The notes under the pieces: generated by a model
Seen by the model: only the letters and a program-made list of their open reading frames with translations
What the model was told of the DNA's origin: nothing
Databases searched by the model: none
DNA from: Takakia lepidozioides
Lineage: Eukaryota > Streptophyta > Takakiopsida > Takakiales > Takakiaceae
Assembly: GCA_030704615.1 (NCBI GenBank)
Contig: CM060731.1
Coordinates: 38,938,001-38,998,000, forward strand
Length of the DNA: 60,000 nt
Reading direction: 5' to 3'
Position numbers and translations under genes: made by a program
Shown: piece after piece, positions 11,547 through 22,050 of the stretch
Layout of the letters: each line of letters opens with the position of its first letter
How positions within the stretch are numbered: position 1 is the first letter of the stretch

Positions 11547-14500
11547 CTATCCAATGCATTGTGGACATAACCAATCCCCATCTGGAACCATCTCAAGAGG
11601 TGGAGTCAAGCACCCCATATGCCAACCTCTAGAGCATCGATCACACACCAGCATGGTGGCTGCCCCTTTAGCAGACCCACACAACATGCACCTCAAACCT
11701 GCAGATACCACTGCCAGGTTTGGGTCAATCCTGCCATCGACATTCGGAAGGTGACATGGCGCACAATTACGCACATGGTCCTTCCAAGTTATGCCATCCC
11801 GACCCTCCAAGACCAAGACGCCTGAGGGCAAGACCTCTCGAACCCTCAAAATAACACGTCCTGCAGTCACATCCAGGGTCGTAGGAGCAGTCTGCTGCAG
11901 ATAGACATAGTCACCAGGGTTGAATCTCCGAACCCCAGGACGATAGCCCCCACCACGTATGGTAGCATACCTCAACGTATCACGGTGTTGTGCAATGGCA
12001 AGGTTCTCGAAAGCCATGGGCATGACTCTCTTGAACAACTCTGCACGCTGCTCACATGCACGTGCCCACACGTCCGGATCGTCAAGGTTAAGAACTGTAG
12101 CAGCTTCTCTGCGAATGGATGTAGGCAAATCCGGCTCTCGGCCAAAGAGAAGAAAGTATGGTGAGAAGGAGGCAAGTGATGCTTGCTTGCTGAACCTATA
12201 GCCCATGGCTAACCAGGGTAACTGAAGGTCCCAATCTCCTAGGTGTCCCTTCTGCAAGCCATACTTGCGCAAACCCCTCTTTACTGTCTGAACAACTCTC
12301 TCTGCCAAGCCATCGGCCTCAGGATGATCCCGAGAAGTGGTGCGGTGGTCTATCAAGGCCTTGTCACACAAAGCCTGAAACTCCCCCAAGAACTCTCTCC
12401 CTTGGTCCGTGAGTACCTCAGCTGGAGCACCGAATCGGCTAAGCACACAATCCAGGAATGCATACGCAGCTCCCTCACTAGCCTTATCAGGCAATGGAAC
12501 CAATTCAATCCACTTGGAGAAGTGCTCCACCATCACCAACACGTACTTGTTGTGGCGCATGGTCAGTGGCAACGGCCCTGCGAAGTCAAGACTCCACCTG
12601 TAGCCCAATCCCATGATCGGAAGAGGGTGCAATTGTGGAGTAGGGGCGTTGAATGAAGCACGCACCCTGTCACACACCATGCACCTAGCCACAAATTGTT
12701 GCACCTCTGTGTGCATACCACGCCACCAATACTGCCCCTGCAGTAGGCTATGGGTGCGTCGCACCCCAAAATGCCCCAACTCCTCGTGGGCATGCCGCAC
12801 TAACCGTGCCCGCTGTGTTGGGTGAGGCACAATCCTCACTCGACCATCCTCCCACACTCGGAGCAGGTGTGTCCCCTCCCACTTGAACCTCTTGGCTCGT
12901 TGTAGGATCCGATCCTTCTCCTTGGCAGTCACAGTGGCTCCCGTGTCTCCAGTGCGAAGATAGTCCAACACAGCTGAATCCTCATGTATATCTTTGGCGC
13001 CACCTTGCTCATTGCTGGCCTCAGGGTCCTCAGACACTTGATCCATAGTCATCCCTGTTGCAGGTCCAACCTGGCCTTCCGCTGCCAAGATACACAGAAA
13101 TGCAGATGCATGCCATCCGGGCACCATCTCCTCGTCCGTCTCACCATGCCACCGAGCTCCAGTCTCATCCTGCTGGCTCGTGCATGGATTGCGACTCAAC
13201 CCATCTGCATTGCGATTGACCAAACCCGGTCGATGCACCACCTGAAAGTCATACTCTTGAAGGATGAGTGCCCACCGTGCAAGCTTCCCCGTAAGCTTGT
13301 CTGACTCCATCAACCACTTGAGTGGTTGGTGATCCGTGACAAGGGTGAAGAGATTGCCGTATAGATAGCACCTGAAGTGTGCCACGGCCCACACTGCAGC
13401 TAAGCATTCTCCCTCATATGAGCTATACTTAGACTCGGCAGCATTGTTCGAGCGGCTAGCATAAGCCACTACGAACTCTCTTCCCTCATCATCCACCTGT
13501 GTGAGCACCGCTCCAAGCCCCAGCATGCTCCAATCCGTATGCAGCTGAAAGGGACGCCCCCTGATAGATCGTCTCAAGATGGGCGCCGAGGTCAACCTCG
13601 CCTTGAGCTCTTGGAAAGCTTGTTCCTGCTCATCTTCCCACTGCCACTCCTGGTCCACCTTGGTCAGCTTGGTTAGAGCCTTTGCAATGGCACTAAATCC
13701 CTTTACAAACCGTCTGTAATAGTTTGCTAACCCCATGAAAGCTCGAACTCGGCTCACATCCGTGGGGCGTGGAACCTGTGCAATGGACTCTACCTTAGTC
13801 TGTTGTACCCCCAATCCTCCAGGATATATCATGTGACCCAGATACTCAATCTGGTTGTGGAAAAACTTGCACTTGCCCGAATGTAACTTCAATCCGTGCG
13901 TCCTCAAGCGCTCAAATACCCCCTGAAGGTGTCTCTCATGCTCCTCCACCGTAGCACTAAAGATGATGATGTCATCTATGTAGCACCGAGCAAACTCCAC
14001 CCCTGCTAGAATCCTATCCATGACTCTTTGAAACTCAGCGGGAGCGTTTTTAAGCCCAAATGGTAAGAACCGCCACTGGTATAGGCAATCCTTCCCGTGC
14101 TCATTGACCCCCCAGAATGCCGTCTTTTGCTTATCCGCCTCCTTGATCGGCAACTGGTGATATCCGGATCGTAAATCCAACGTGCTAAAGACCTTGGCAT
14201 GCCCAATGGCATCAAAGATCTCATCTGGTGTTGGCATGGCATACCTATCGGACTTGGTCTGACGATTTACAGGCCGGTAATCACCGCACATGCGTCTCTC
14301 CGTCCGATTGCCATAGACATCCTTCTTGGCTGGCATCACTGTGGCTGAAGCATACTCTCCACCAGAGAGCTCCACCAAACCTGCCTCCCAGAGATCTTGA
14401 GTCCTCATCTGAATCAAAGACCTCTCCATGTCACTGTATCTATAGGGTCTCCGAAAGATTGGCGTGTCAGTGGCCAACTCAATACGGATCTCTTGACCCT

Positions 14501-14567
14501 TCAGTGCTCCCAAGTCCTTCAAACTGAAGGCAAAGCAATTCCTATAAGCCCTCAGGAACCGCCGCAT
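11547..14567 (-). CDS. Ty3/gypsy pol polyprotein with C-terminal PHD finger
   Basis: Open frame of 1006 codons. Reverse transcriptase covers about residues 40-250 (catalytic YIDD at 196-199). RNase H covers about 335-460 (D344, E385, D411). Integrase has its zinc site at H594, H599, C629 and C632 and its core triad at D660, D721 and E756. A small beta-barrel-like region follows at 880-930. The last 50 residues form a C4HC3 PHD finger: C960, C963, C975, C978, H983, C986, C1001, C1004, with the expected Trp before the last cysteine pair. PHD fingers usually read the histone H3 tail, so this may guide integration as chromodomains do in chromoviruses. No aspartic protease motif is visible upstream. 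All catalytic residues are present, so the copy is recent or selected, although its gag is broken. The first ATG may not be the true start. Confidence 0.95.
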   Translation of the reverse strand: MRRFLRAYRNCFAFSLKDLGALKGQEIRIELATDTPIFRRPYRYSDMERSLIQMRTQDLWEAGLVELSGGEYASATVMPAKKDVYGNRTERRMCGDYRPVNRQTKSDRYAMPTPDEIFDAIGHAKVFSTLDLRSGYHQLPIKEADKQKTAFWGVNEHGKDCLYQWRFLPFGLKNAPAEFQRVMDRILAGVEFARCYIDDIIIFSATVEEHERHLQGVFERLRTHGLKLHSGKCKFFHNQIEYLGHMIYPGGLGVQQTKVESIAQVPRPTDVSRVRAFMGLANYYRRFVKGFSAIAKALTKLTKVDQEWQWEDEQEQAFQELKARLTSAPILRRSIRGRPFQLHTDWSMLGLGAVLTQVDDEGREFVVAYASRSNNAAESKYSSYEGECLAAVWAVAHFRCYLYGNLFTLVTDHQPLKWLMESDKLTGKLARWALILQEYDFQVVHRPGLVNRNADGLSRNPCTSQQDETGARWHGETDEEMVPGWHASAFLCILAAEGQVGPATGMTMDQVSEDPEASNEQGGAKDIHEDSAVLDYLRTGDTGATVTAKEKDRILQRAKRFKWEGTHLLRVWEDGRVRIVPHPTQRARLVRHAHEELGHFGVRRTHSLLQGQYWWRGMHTEVQQFVARCMVCDRVRASFNAPTPQLHPLPIMGLGYRWSLDFAGPLPLTMRHNKYVLVMVEHFSKWIELVPLPDKASEGAAYAFLDCVLSRFGAPAEVLTDQGREFLGEFQALCDKALIDHRTTSRDHPEADGLAERVVQTVKRGLRKYGLQKGHLGDWDLQLPWLAMGYRFSKQASLASFSPYFLLFGREPDLPTSIRREAATVLNLDDPDVWARACEQRAELFKRVMPMAFENLAIAQHRDTLRYATIRGGGYRPGVRRFNPGDYVYLQQTAPTTLDVTAGRVILRVREVLPSGVLVLEGRDGITWKDHVRNCAPCHLPNVDGRIDPNLAVVSAGLRCMLCGSAKGAATMLVCDRCSRGWHMGCLTPPLEMVPDGDWLCPQCIG

Positions 14568-14722
14568 ACGTCGTCTCTCTCCTCCGGTGACAATGGGTCC
14601 AATGTCAGGCTCCCAATTGTCCTCCGTAACTACAACCTTAAGTCCAGTGGGCTTAGAGGTAGAGGACGCGTCCCGTGGTTGCTATGCTGCAACCTCTTGA
14701 GCAATACTCCCTTCCTGCTCAG

Positions 14723-15550
14723 TCACTGCCCCATCATCTCATCATTGAGAACCTCCTCAACTCGAGAAGAATCCCCAACCTCATCCATCACAGCTGCTTT
14801 GGCTGCCAACTCCCTCTGGACCTCTAGTGGTAGTGCTGCTCCGCACATAAATCCCATGCCTCCCATATCTCCTCCCTCAGGAGCAGGAGGTGGACCATCC
14901 CGCCTGGGAGCCGGTACCGCCTGAGCTATAGCCATGGCAGCGAGCCTCTGCTCTAGCTGTTGAAGCCGATTGGCCATGCCTTGGTCAACACCCTGACCTC
15001 CGCGTCCTTGGCCATATGGAGCTTGCCCTTGGCCTGCACCTCGTGCCCGACCACCTCGTCCTCTTTGGGCTGGTCCACCTCGCCCCCGGCCACCATTGTT
15101 CCCTTGGAACTGGCCTGGGCGCAACTCAGGATGCAAGTCATAACACTAGGCATCTCCATGCCCATACTTGCCACAATGCCCACATTGCAACTGTGCAGGC
15201 TGTGCTTGTGCCGGCCTTTTGCCACTCTCTGGGCAATCTCTCTTGACATGGGGTCCTCCACATGTCCAACATATCACCCCTGGTTGTTGTTGGCCTGCAA
15301 AAGACGCCACGGGCCTCTGCACCTGAGGTCCCCTGTAAGCTCCATGGAACTTGGGCTGGGCAGCCTTGCCCCCCTGACCACGCTGTTGGGCAGTCCCTTG
15401 TGTCTGTGGGCTGACAGCTGTGCCCCGTGCAGGCATGTCCTTGCCAAATCCAATTGTAACAACTCGCTCCACCTTGGATATTTGAACAATCTAAGCCGAG
15501 AGTGAGCTTGTCTTGTTGGAAGCCATGGCCTGCAAATTCACCACCTGAAC
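14723..15550 (-). pseudogene. Gag remnant of the PHD-finger retroelement
   Basis: From about 15550 leftward the frame resembles the C-terminal half of a Ty3-type gag. A helical segment ends in KVERVVTIGFGKDM and is followed by a zinc knuckle CWTCGGPHVKRDC. A second knuckle, CGHCGKYGH, has an in-frame TAG (15146-15148) just before its last cysteine. Then come a Gly/Arg/Gln-rich basic stretch and a short coiled segment. Another TAG at 15491-15493 separates the first gag residues from the rest. Pol lies in another frame about 150 bases on, with a stop between. The N-terminal half of gag, the 5' LTR and the primer-binding site are missing; cryptochrome sequence takes their place. Confidence 0.8.
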
Positions 15551-16771
15551 AACACACTGCATATGCCTTCTGGATATACCCCCACAGCGCACCTCTGGAA
15601 CAACTGGCACAAGACCTTCCTCTGGGATGTGAGGCTGCAGTCGACCTGCAATAGATTGCGGCCAGACTGGAACAGTCCCACCTGCACTCTCAGCAGGCCG
15701 TCCTGATGTGGATTCAGCTGTTGAGTCCAAATCACCATCCAGGCCTTGCACAGGCCGAGTAAACATCAGCCTCTCTGGTAATCCCTGACTGGCGAGTGGG
15801 TTGCTACCATGAACCCCATTTATGGACTCCGTGGGAGATGGGGGAGGCAGGGACGGTGTGGCTTGGTCAGAGTCCTCAACAGAAGGATTATCTTGGTGTA
15901 GAATGGATGCAGCTGCCTTCCGTTGGGATTCCGTTGGCATGGTTGGTACCAGCTGATCTCGGTTAGAACTTCCTGATTTGGCCCTGACAACCACCCTGTG
16001 TACATCCATTCTTTCATGGAGGGGGCCCCCTGTGCCTGACACTTCGAGTGTTTCTCCTAATCCCTCTTCCATCCCATTGGCCAGTATAGCTTTCAAAGAC
16101 GCCTCTCTCTCCCACATCTCTGTTAGTGATGCTTGCAACCGCTCTTTGGCAGCTGCAACCTCCACAATTGGCCTGGGATAATTTGCTCCTAGCTCAATTC
16201 CTGCAGCCCGAAGCACGCTTGCAGAAGCATCCCATGGATGGTGGATCCACTCAGTCGGCAATCTAGCGAGTTCTGGCAACCACCGTCGAACATACTCTCC
16301 CTCTGGATCAAACTTATATCCTTCAATCTGGGGATTTTCCATCCTATCCAGCTCGTGGCCATCTGGCAGACTTCCTGAAATATATTGCCAACCAAGAACA
16401 TCGCACTCTAAATCTGCATCCAAAAGGGTGTCCCAGAAGTACTTCATCCCCCACCTCCAAGGTAGCTGCAAAAACTTCACACAGAAGCTAGAAACCACAA
16501 TGCGTATACGATTGTGCAACCAGCCTGTTGCCCAAAGCTCCCGCATCCCCGCATCCACCAAAGGATATCCTGTGCGCCCTTGTCTCCACGCCTTGAAGTA
16601 ACCCTCATCCACCCGCCAGGGGAATGATTTCAAGTTGGCAAGAAGTGACCTCTCATGTGTGAAAGGGAAGTTGAAACAGAGGTATCTCGAGTATTCTCTA
16701 AAACCAATAGCCCTCAGAAACAAGTTTGCACTCTGGTCACCCACAGTGCTGCCCTCCCGAGCCCAGGCTAC
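15491..16771 (-). pseudogene. Cryptochrome C-terminal part: FAD domain end and DAS tail
   Basis: Blue-light receptor fragment. The frame starts at a possible splice acceptor (AAACAG before 16771) with VAWAREG and runs through the conserved FAD-binding half: FLRAIGFREYSRYL, FKAWRQGRTGYPLVDAGMR, LWATGWLHNR, WGMKYFWDTLLDADLE, then LPTEWIHHPWDA. The tail carries all three DAS elements of plant cryptochromes: DQLVP, an acidic patch (VEDSD) and STAES, followed by GGTVPVW. No break occurs over about 1.2 kb. The last 20 or so residues look gag-derived and end in a TAG in the gag frame. The N-terminal photolyase half is missing upstream; a piece of it lies inverted alongside. This is a gene fragment or chimera rather than a working receptor. 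Confidence 0.9.
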
Positions 16772-16799
16772 CTGTTTGCTTGCGGACGGCTCTTGCGTC

Positions 16800-17146
16800 T
16801 TGTCGCGCTACGGAGGGAGGACGAAACCCAGGTTTTCTACAATCATCTATACGACCCGGTGTCGCTTGTCCGGGATCATCGAGTGAAGCAAGGGTTGTCT
16901 CACCATGGAATTTCTGTCCATACATTCAATGGAGATTTGCTGTACGAACCCTGGGAGGTTTATGATGATGAAGGGCAGGCGTTTACCACCTACAACGCTT
17001 TCTGGCAAAAGTGTCTGAACATGCTCTACGAGCCTGAAGCGCCACTTCTACCTCCAAGGCAGTTAGTGGGACCTCTAGGCAAACTGTTGAGCTGTTCAGC
17101 TGAGGAGCTAGGGCTCGAAGATGCTAGCGAGAAGGGCAACAAGTGA
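16800..17146 (+). pseudogene. Cryptochrome N-terminal (photolyase-domain) piece, inverted
   Basis: The plus-strand frame carries VFYNHLYDPVSLVRDHR, FNGDLLYEPWEVYDDEGQ and EPEAPLLPP, the later part of the antenna-binding domain of plant cryptochromes, ending at DASEKGNK. A possible donor (AA|GTGATG) overlaps the end. In an intact gene this would precede the FAD domain on the same strand; here it points away from it, with the two pieces about 30 bases apart. About 90 expected residues between them, including the LHFGE region, were not found, nor was the extreme N-terminus. It may come from the same gene copy as the minus-strand piece or from a second copy. Confidence 0.85.
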
Positions 17147-18700
17147 TGGAGGAGAGATGGAAGAAGCTGCGGCAGAAGTTAGAGGGCAGCACGCGCTTCG
17201 CTTTGCCTGATTATGACCCCTTACACTGTTCCTTCTTGGGAAAGATGTTTCGGCCCAACCCAGCTTTTGTATGGCCGCGTTCAACCAGTTCTTCACCTCA
17301 GATACAAACCAGCTGCCCCCTGAGCCAGGTTGGCACCAATTACAGACTAGGTTGCACACAAAAACATTGGAGGAGTGAACTTCGTTCCTTTTCTCAACTG
17401 TGCATCACCAGTCGCAATCCATAGCAACAGCCCTTTCATAAGGAACAGAGACACAAGTCCCCAAAGAGCACATGAAACCACATGCAGGTGAAGGTGATCT
17501 GCCTACAATTTGCTTGTCACAGCCTTGAGGCAACAGCCACAACATACCCATTGGACGGAGCAGAAATGGTCTTGTGCATTTCAGAGCTTTCCTGGAGAAC
17601 TCGTCTGACCATCCTTCTGCTACAATTGTGCATGTTGCTTGTACTAGATTGTTGCAGAAGCTACCGCAAGTGGACAGAGTGGCATTTAGCATTTGCAGCT
17701 GACCCCTACAACCTCGCAAGCATCTTGTCAAGAAAGCTGATGCATTCGGTAAAGCCACGTTGCGCTGTGAACTGCCTCCACAGCTGAGCCTCTGCTTCAT
17801 TCAGTCTGGCAACGCCATTCTCTTCCCTGCAACAAAATCTTCTGCATCGTCCTCATCTCCTCATCGCAGAAGGGTGTGGCAGACGAGAACTCTCATGTCG
17901 CCACTGCTTAGGGCTGCTCCACGGACCTCAAAGCAGATTGATCAAGATTGCCCACACCAGTACAACCTGACGCAGGCCCTTCTGAAGATGTCGCAACAAA
18001 CTACAAACTGACTCGCTCACAGCCTCAAAAACACGGTAGCGGCTGTCAGCTCCAAGATTGAGTCCCTAGCATAGCTTGAATGAGACGCATAGTTGTGGTT
18101 GAGAGCCTTGGACAGACGAAAAGACCCGACTTCCCCAACAATGCAAGAGCCCACAGAGAAAATAGAAGAATGTGGGGATCTGCATATCTCTTGGACTCAG
18201 TACTCCACTAGATGACCCAAAAGACTGAGGACAGAGTACGGTCGCTGTGCAAACTAGAAACAACGTCCGTGCTTAGTCCACTGCTCGTAGCAACAGCATT
18301 CCATTGCTTGCTGCATCAGTATTGACCCCTTGCACATCTAGCTTCCAGCGAGCCTTGGCTACTCCTTCAAACGTGATAGCGTTGCTCCTTCTGCTGGGCA
18401 GACTCATAGATTACCAAGTTATATTATAATAGTGCTAAAAAAAAACATCATATCTAGCTTAGCACTAGAAAACTAGATAGCTCATCTCTCTCGAGTGAAA
18501 AGAAAGCTAACAAATGACACTGCTCTCCACACAAGAACAATGTGAAATCCAAAACCATCACTCTTTAAAACAGTAGTCGAGCCAGGGGCACCCCAAGCTA
18601 TGGGGACTCCACCCCACAACAACCTACACTCCCATCATGAGTACACTCAGATCTAAACGCACACAGGAGCTCGGTCGCGCAGGCTCAACTCGAGAGAGAT
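17147..18700. other. No gene recognised
   Basis: Open frames on both strands up to 131 codons show no family resemblance. I looked for the missing cryptochrome middle and for a 5' LTR of the PHD-finger element and found neither. Confidence 0.4.
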
Positions 18701-18740
18701 GAGCTGCGCGACTGCCGCTCTCGTGAAGATAAGACGGACC

Positions 18741-18798
18741 AGGTGTCAAACTAAACTTGACACCTGATTTAACACTTGACCTAAATCCAAGTGTTAAA
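18741..18798. repeat. Two adjacent perfect hairpins
   Basis: Hairpin 1 has a 9-bp stem, 18741-18749 with 18757-18765 (AGGTGTCAA / TTGACACCT, loop 7). Hairpin 2 has an 11-bp stem, 18768-18778 with 18788-18798 (TTTAACACTTG / CAAGTGTTAAA, loop 9). The stems share the core ACACTTG/GTGTCAA in altered form. They lie about 250 bases upstream of the LINE-C ORF1. Confidence 0.8.
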
Positions 18799-19006
18799 TA
18801 CAAATAACTAGTTTTATGCTAGCTGTTTTCACACTGTGCTTATTTAACTTGACATGGGAGAGGGTCTTGTGGAGGAGTAAAGGGGGACTGTTATGTTCCG
18901 GTGAGCAGCCGAAGCTCCGAGTTGGCCCGGCGGCCAGTTAGGGAGTTAGGCGCCTGCATCAAAGCGAGTAACTATGACTTGAAGGGGGGGAGCTTACCGA
19001 AGTGAG

Positions 19007-20393
19007 GTGTGCGACAGGGTGGCTACCATGGAGGAGTTCGGAATTTTGATTCATTTCCACGGGAAGAAGGTGGACAGAGCATTCGTGCGGGATTGGGCCA
19101 TCAGGAATCTGGAGGGCCAGGCGAACTTAGACAGCAAAGTGCGAGGCTTCTATTCTATTGTTTTTGAAACACATGAAGCTGCTACTCCGGCCCTACTGTT
19201 TAACCCTCACACTAAGGGGTTCAATGTTAACATCTTTCTGTGGTCTCTAAAATGGAAAACAAAAATGGGAAGCTATGGGGGCCTCGTATCATCTCGGTTC
19301 CATACATTCCAAACCAATACTTGGTCAACCTGCCCAATATTGCCAATCATTTTGGATCATAGCTGGGATGCCTCATAGTTTTTTACTTTCAAATGTACAC
19401 TTAGAATGTGAGGCAAGACCTACCTTGGAGCTGCGTTACCATTGCATCCCAACTCCACAAAACTGGTTGCGCAAAAATAGTCCTGATGATGCCAGATGAG
19501 GACACTCTGTCTTGCTTTGCAGTCAAATTGCCAATAGATGAAGAGGGGAACTACTTTACTATCCAACTAATTGAGGACACTACTTACGCAACATGCTTTA
19601 ACTGTGGCCAGCTTGGCCACATAAAGGTTGACTGCCCTACAGCTAAGAGAAAGCGTTCCCCAACCATCCTACCTTCCAATCTGCAGAGGCCTGGCCAAGC
19701 ATTTCCACCAGCATCCAATCACCCCATTAATCAAGGTATGCAAACCCCAAGTTTGGGGCAAAGTCTGACAGTTCCTCGGACTGAGCAATTTCCAGTTCCA
19801 CCTCAACAAGACTTTCTACAAAACAGGCCCTGGCTCCGTAATCCTGCCAAGAGCCGTACATCAGTCAAGACCCAATGCAAGATGAAATAAGAGCTCATCA
19901 ATTGTGGAAAGACTCATCAAGCAAGGGAAAAGCTAAACTCAGGGAGGACTCGCATGCTATTCAACTGACATCACCAACCCGCCAACCTGGCCCCAAGGTG
20001 ACCAGAGGTATTGCTTGCAACTCCGAATTCGCCAACGCCTGTCTTCGAATGCAGGCTTCCTTCCCAAGACTGGACCTCAAAGGATGCAACGCCCTGGAGA
20101 TTGTAGAGGCCCCCAAAGCATCATGCATTACACCACTCATCTTCAGGAAAGGTAACCCACATGCCATGCTCATTACATCAGACGACCGGGAGTGCATTGA
20201 ATCACTTTGGATTACAACTTCTGACATCAAACACTTTGTAAAGACTTGTCCCCCCGACAATAACCCAAAGATTCTATTCAAACAAAAAATTCAAGATTCT
20301 TTCCACGCATTCTTACCCCATTACTTTCTTGCTCCAACCATGATTTCCTGGGGAGCATACATGGAAGCTGACCACCCAGGCCTAAGCTGTTAA
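19007..20393 (+). pseudogene. LINE (family C) ORF1 with zinc knuckle
   Basis: ORF1 of a plant non-LTR retrotransposon of the DUF4283 plus zinc-knuckle type, thought to bind element RNA. The frame from the ATG at 19028 gives a domain with VRDWAIRNLEGQ and FETHEAATPALLFNP. It then shifts frame near 19300 and resumes at 19408 with TGCAKIVLMMPDED, LPIDEEGNY and the CCHC knuckle CFNCGQLGHIKVDC at about 19594-19635. A Ser/Pro/Gln-rich region follows, then a stop, and a further frame (19875-20393) continues the poorly conserved C-terminal part. Two or more frameshifts make it non-functional. It is the better preserved relative of the remnant at 0.85-2.6 kb. Confidence 0.8.
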
Positions 20394-22050
20394 CCGTCAA
20401 CGCAAGTACTGGCCTTTATGGAAGAGGCTCAGATTCTACTCCTCAACCATTGATAGCTATGTGGACCTATGAAGAATGGCTCGAAACCCCTGGAGGAAGT
20501 CATAAGCTGCAGATCCAAAATCAAGATACAGTGCTGTTTAATGGTTTCCAAATGCTAGGGGCTTTCCTTGAGTCTGAAATAGAAGAGGACAATCATAGAA
20601 TGGAGATCCAAAGGACTCGAGACTTCATTAATGGAGTTAAGGCACCTGAAACTTCCTCAGCCTCCTCGGACTCCCAAGTGGACTCTTCTTCGGCAGAGGC
20701 GAAGGTCAACAAGGATGATTTGGTGACTAATGTTAGTACTCTGCACATCTCCCCACCGTCAGTCATTGACACTACTCAATTCACTTCTCAGGAGAGCTCC
20801 CAACCATTGGTTTTAACACCTAATTCTCAACTCTCTCCTAATCAGGTTCTCTCCTCACTATCTCCCTGTTTTTTCGTCCAGGTCTTTTCCAGGTTCACTA
20901 ACAGATGCTGGATGTTGTGTGGCAAAGAAAAACTTCTCTCTAGCAGGAAAAACAGGCATTTGTTTCAGTATTCAACTTGCCAGATAACATACCCTTTGGG
21001 TACTTTACCCTCGGATGGTTCCCTTGCTGAGAGGTATCCGGATCTTCATAGTTTGTTAACGACAGATTTTTTCCCAATAGGTGTTACCATCCAGTCAGTT
21101 TCCATCTCCTCAGTACCCTCAGATCAATAGCCTTTAATCTGTGGCCATAGTGCTGGAGATTGCTTCGGACAATTGCAGGGCCAGTCTTAACAATGTCATG
21201 AATGTGTATTCCATGGATGATAATGTTCGAAATGAATTGTATAGTTAAGCCTGCGCCCCAGCAATGTGGACTTCCGCACCCCGGCCATTGATCGTTTTGT
21301 AGCTATTCATAATGAGTTCGTGCTGGAGTTGGATATTCATGTTGTGCTAAAAAACAATCCAGAGAGGCTCATCTTGAAGGACACCATACCGCAATGTGCC
21401 TGGGGCAGGGTTGATGACATCGTCGTCACTGTCATCAGTGACCGTGTAAATTTTGCCATTTTTTCAATTGGATGTAGTGGGCCCAAACCAGTTCCCTCTA
21501 AGGGGCATTTTCTTCCAAATTAGCAAGAAAAGTCCAAAGCCCCTAGATCATCTAGACTGGGTTAACTCTCTTCGCATCGATGCAGACCTAATGAGTGAGG
21601 GGCCTGTAATTACAGAGTGACATGAAGAGGTAGCAATTTACTTACCTTAGCAGATTGTATGCAAGGTAAGAAGGAAAGGGGGTCTTGGGCACATTTCATC
21701 CATATTTCGGTGCCGAAATAGGGGATCATCTGGATTCAACTCCCAACTTTGGACCAACAATAAGGCATGGCTTTGTGTGGTTACAACGCTTCCTAGATGT
21801 GGAGAAAGGAGGAGAAGACAGCTACTTATATCGTCATTCGACAACACCTGGGGCAAAAACATTATCCTCTGCACCCGCATATCCACATCATCAGTCACAT
21901 GGCACTCTGACCTCCCCTCGTCCTGGCAGATCCCCAGCGGAAGGTGCAGATCCAGAGGTCAATTGGCACCACCGCAAACTCAGTCTTCCGAAGTCCAAGG
22001 CTCATTTAGATTTTGCAAATGTGGCCTAGGACTCCATCTTTCTCACTCAG
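20394..22050 (+). pseudogene. LINE-C rest: ORF1 end and endonuclease-like remnant of ORF2
   Basis: The frame 20450-21127 gives a Ser/Thr-rich polypeptide that probably ends ORF1. From about 21260 the sequence reads, across several frames, like the apurinic endonuclease domain that starts plant LINE ORF2: [20 protein letters not shown], then a block with SSVTWHSDLPSSWQIPS (about 21885-21940), which resembles the late STIDLT motif. Stops and shifts are frequent. No reverse transcriptase follows, so the element is truncated. The endonuclease reading is weaker than the ORF1 call. Confidence 0.5.

Noticed and set aside
12243-12656. Plus-strand frames across the pol gene
   Set aside because: They are antisense shadows of the conserved minus-strand polyprotein.
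15146-15148. Programmed readthrough of TAG in gag
   Set aside because: The codon falls inside a zinc knuckle, not at the gag-pol border, and pol is in another frame. A decay mutation is simpler.
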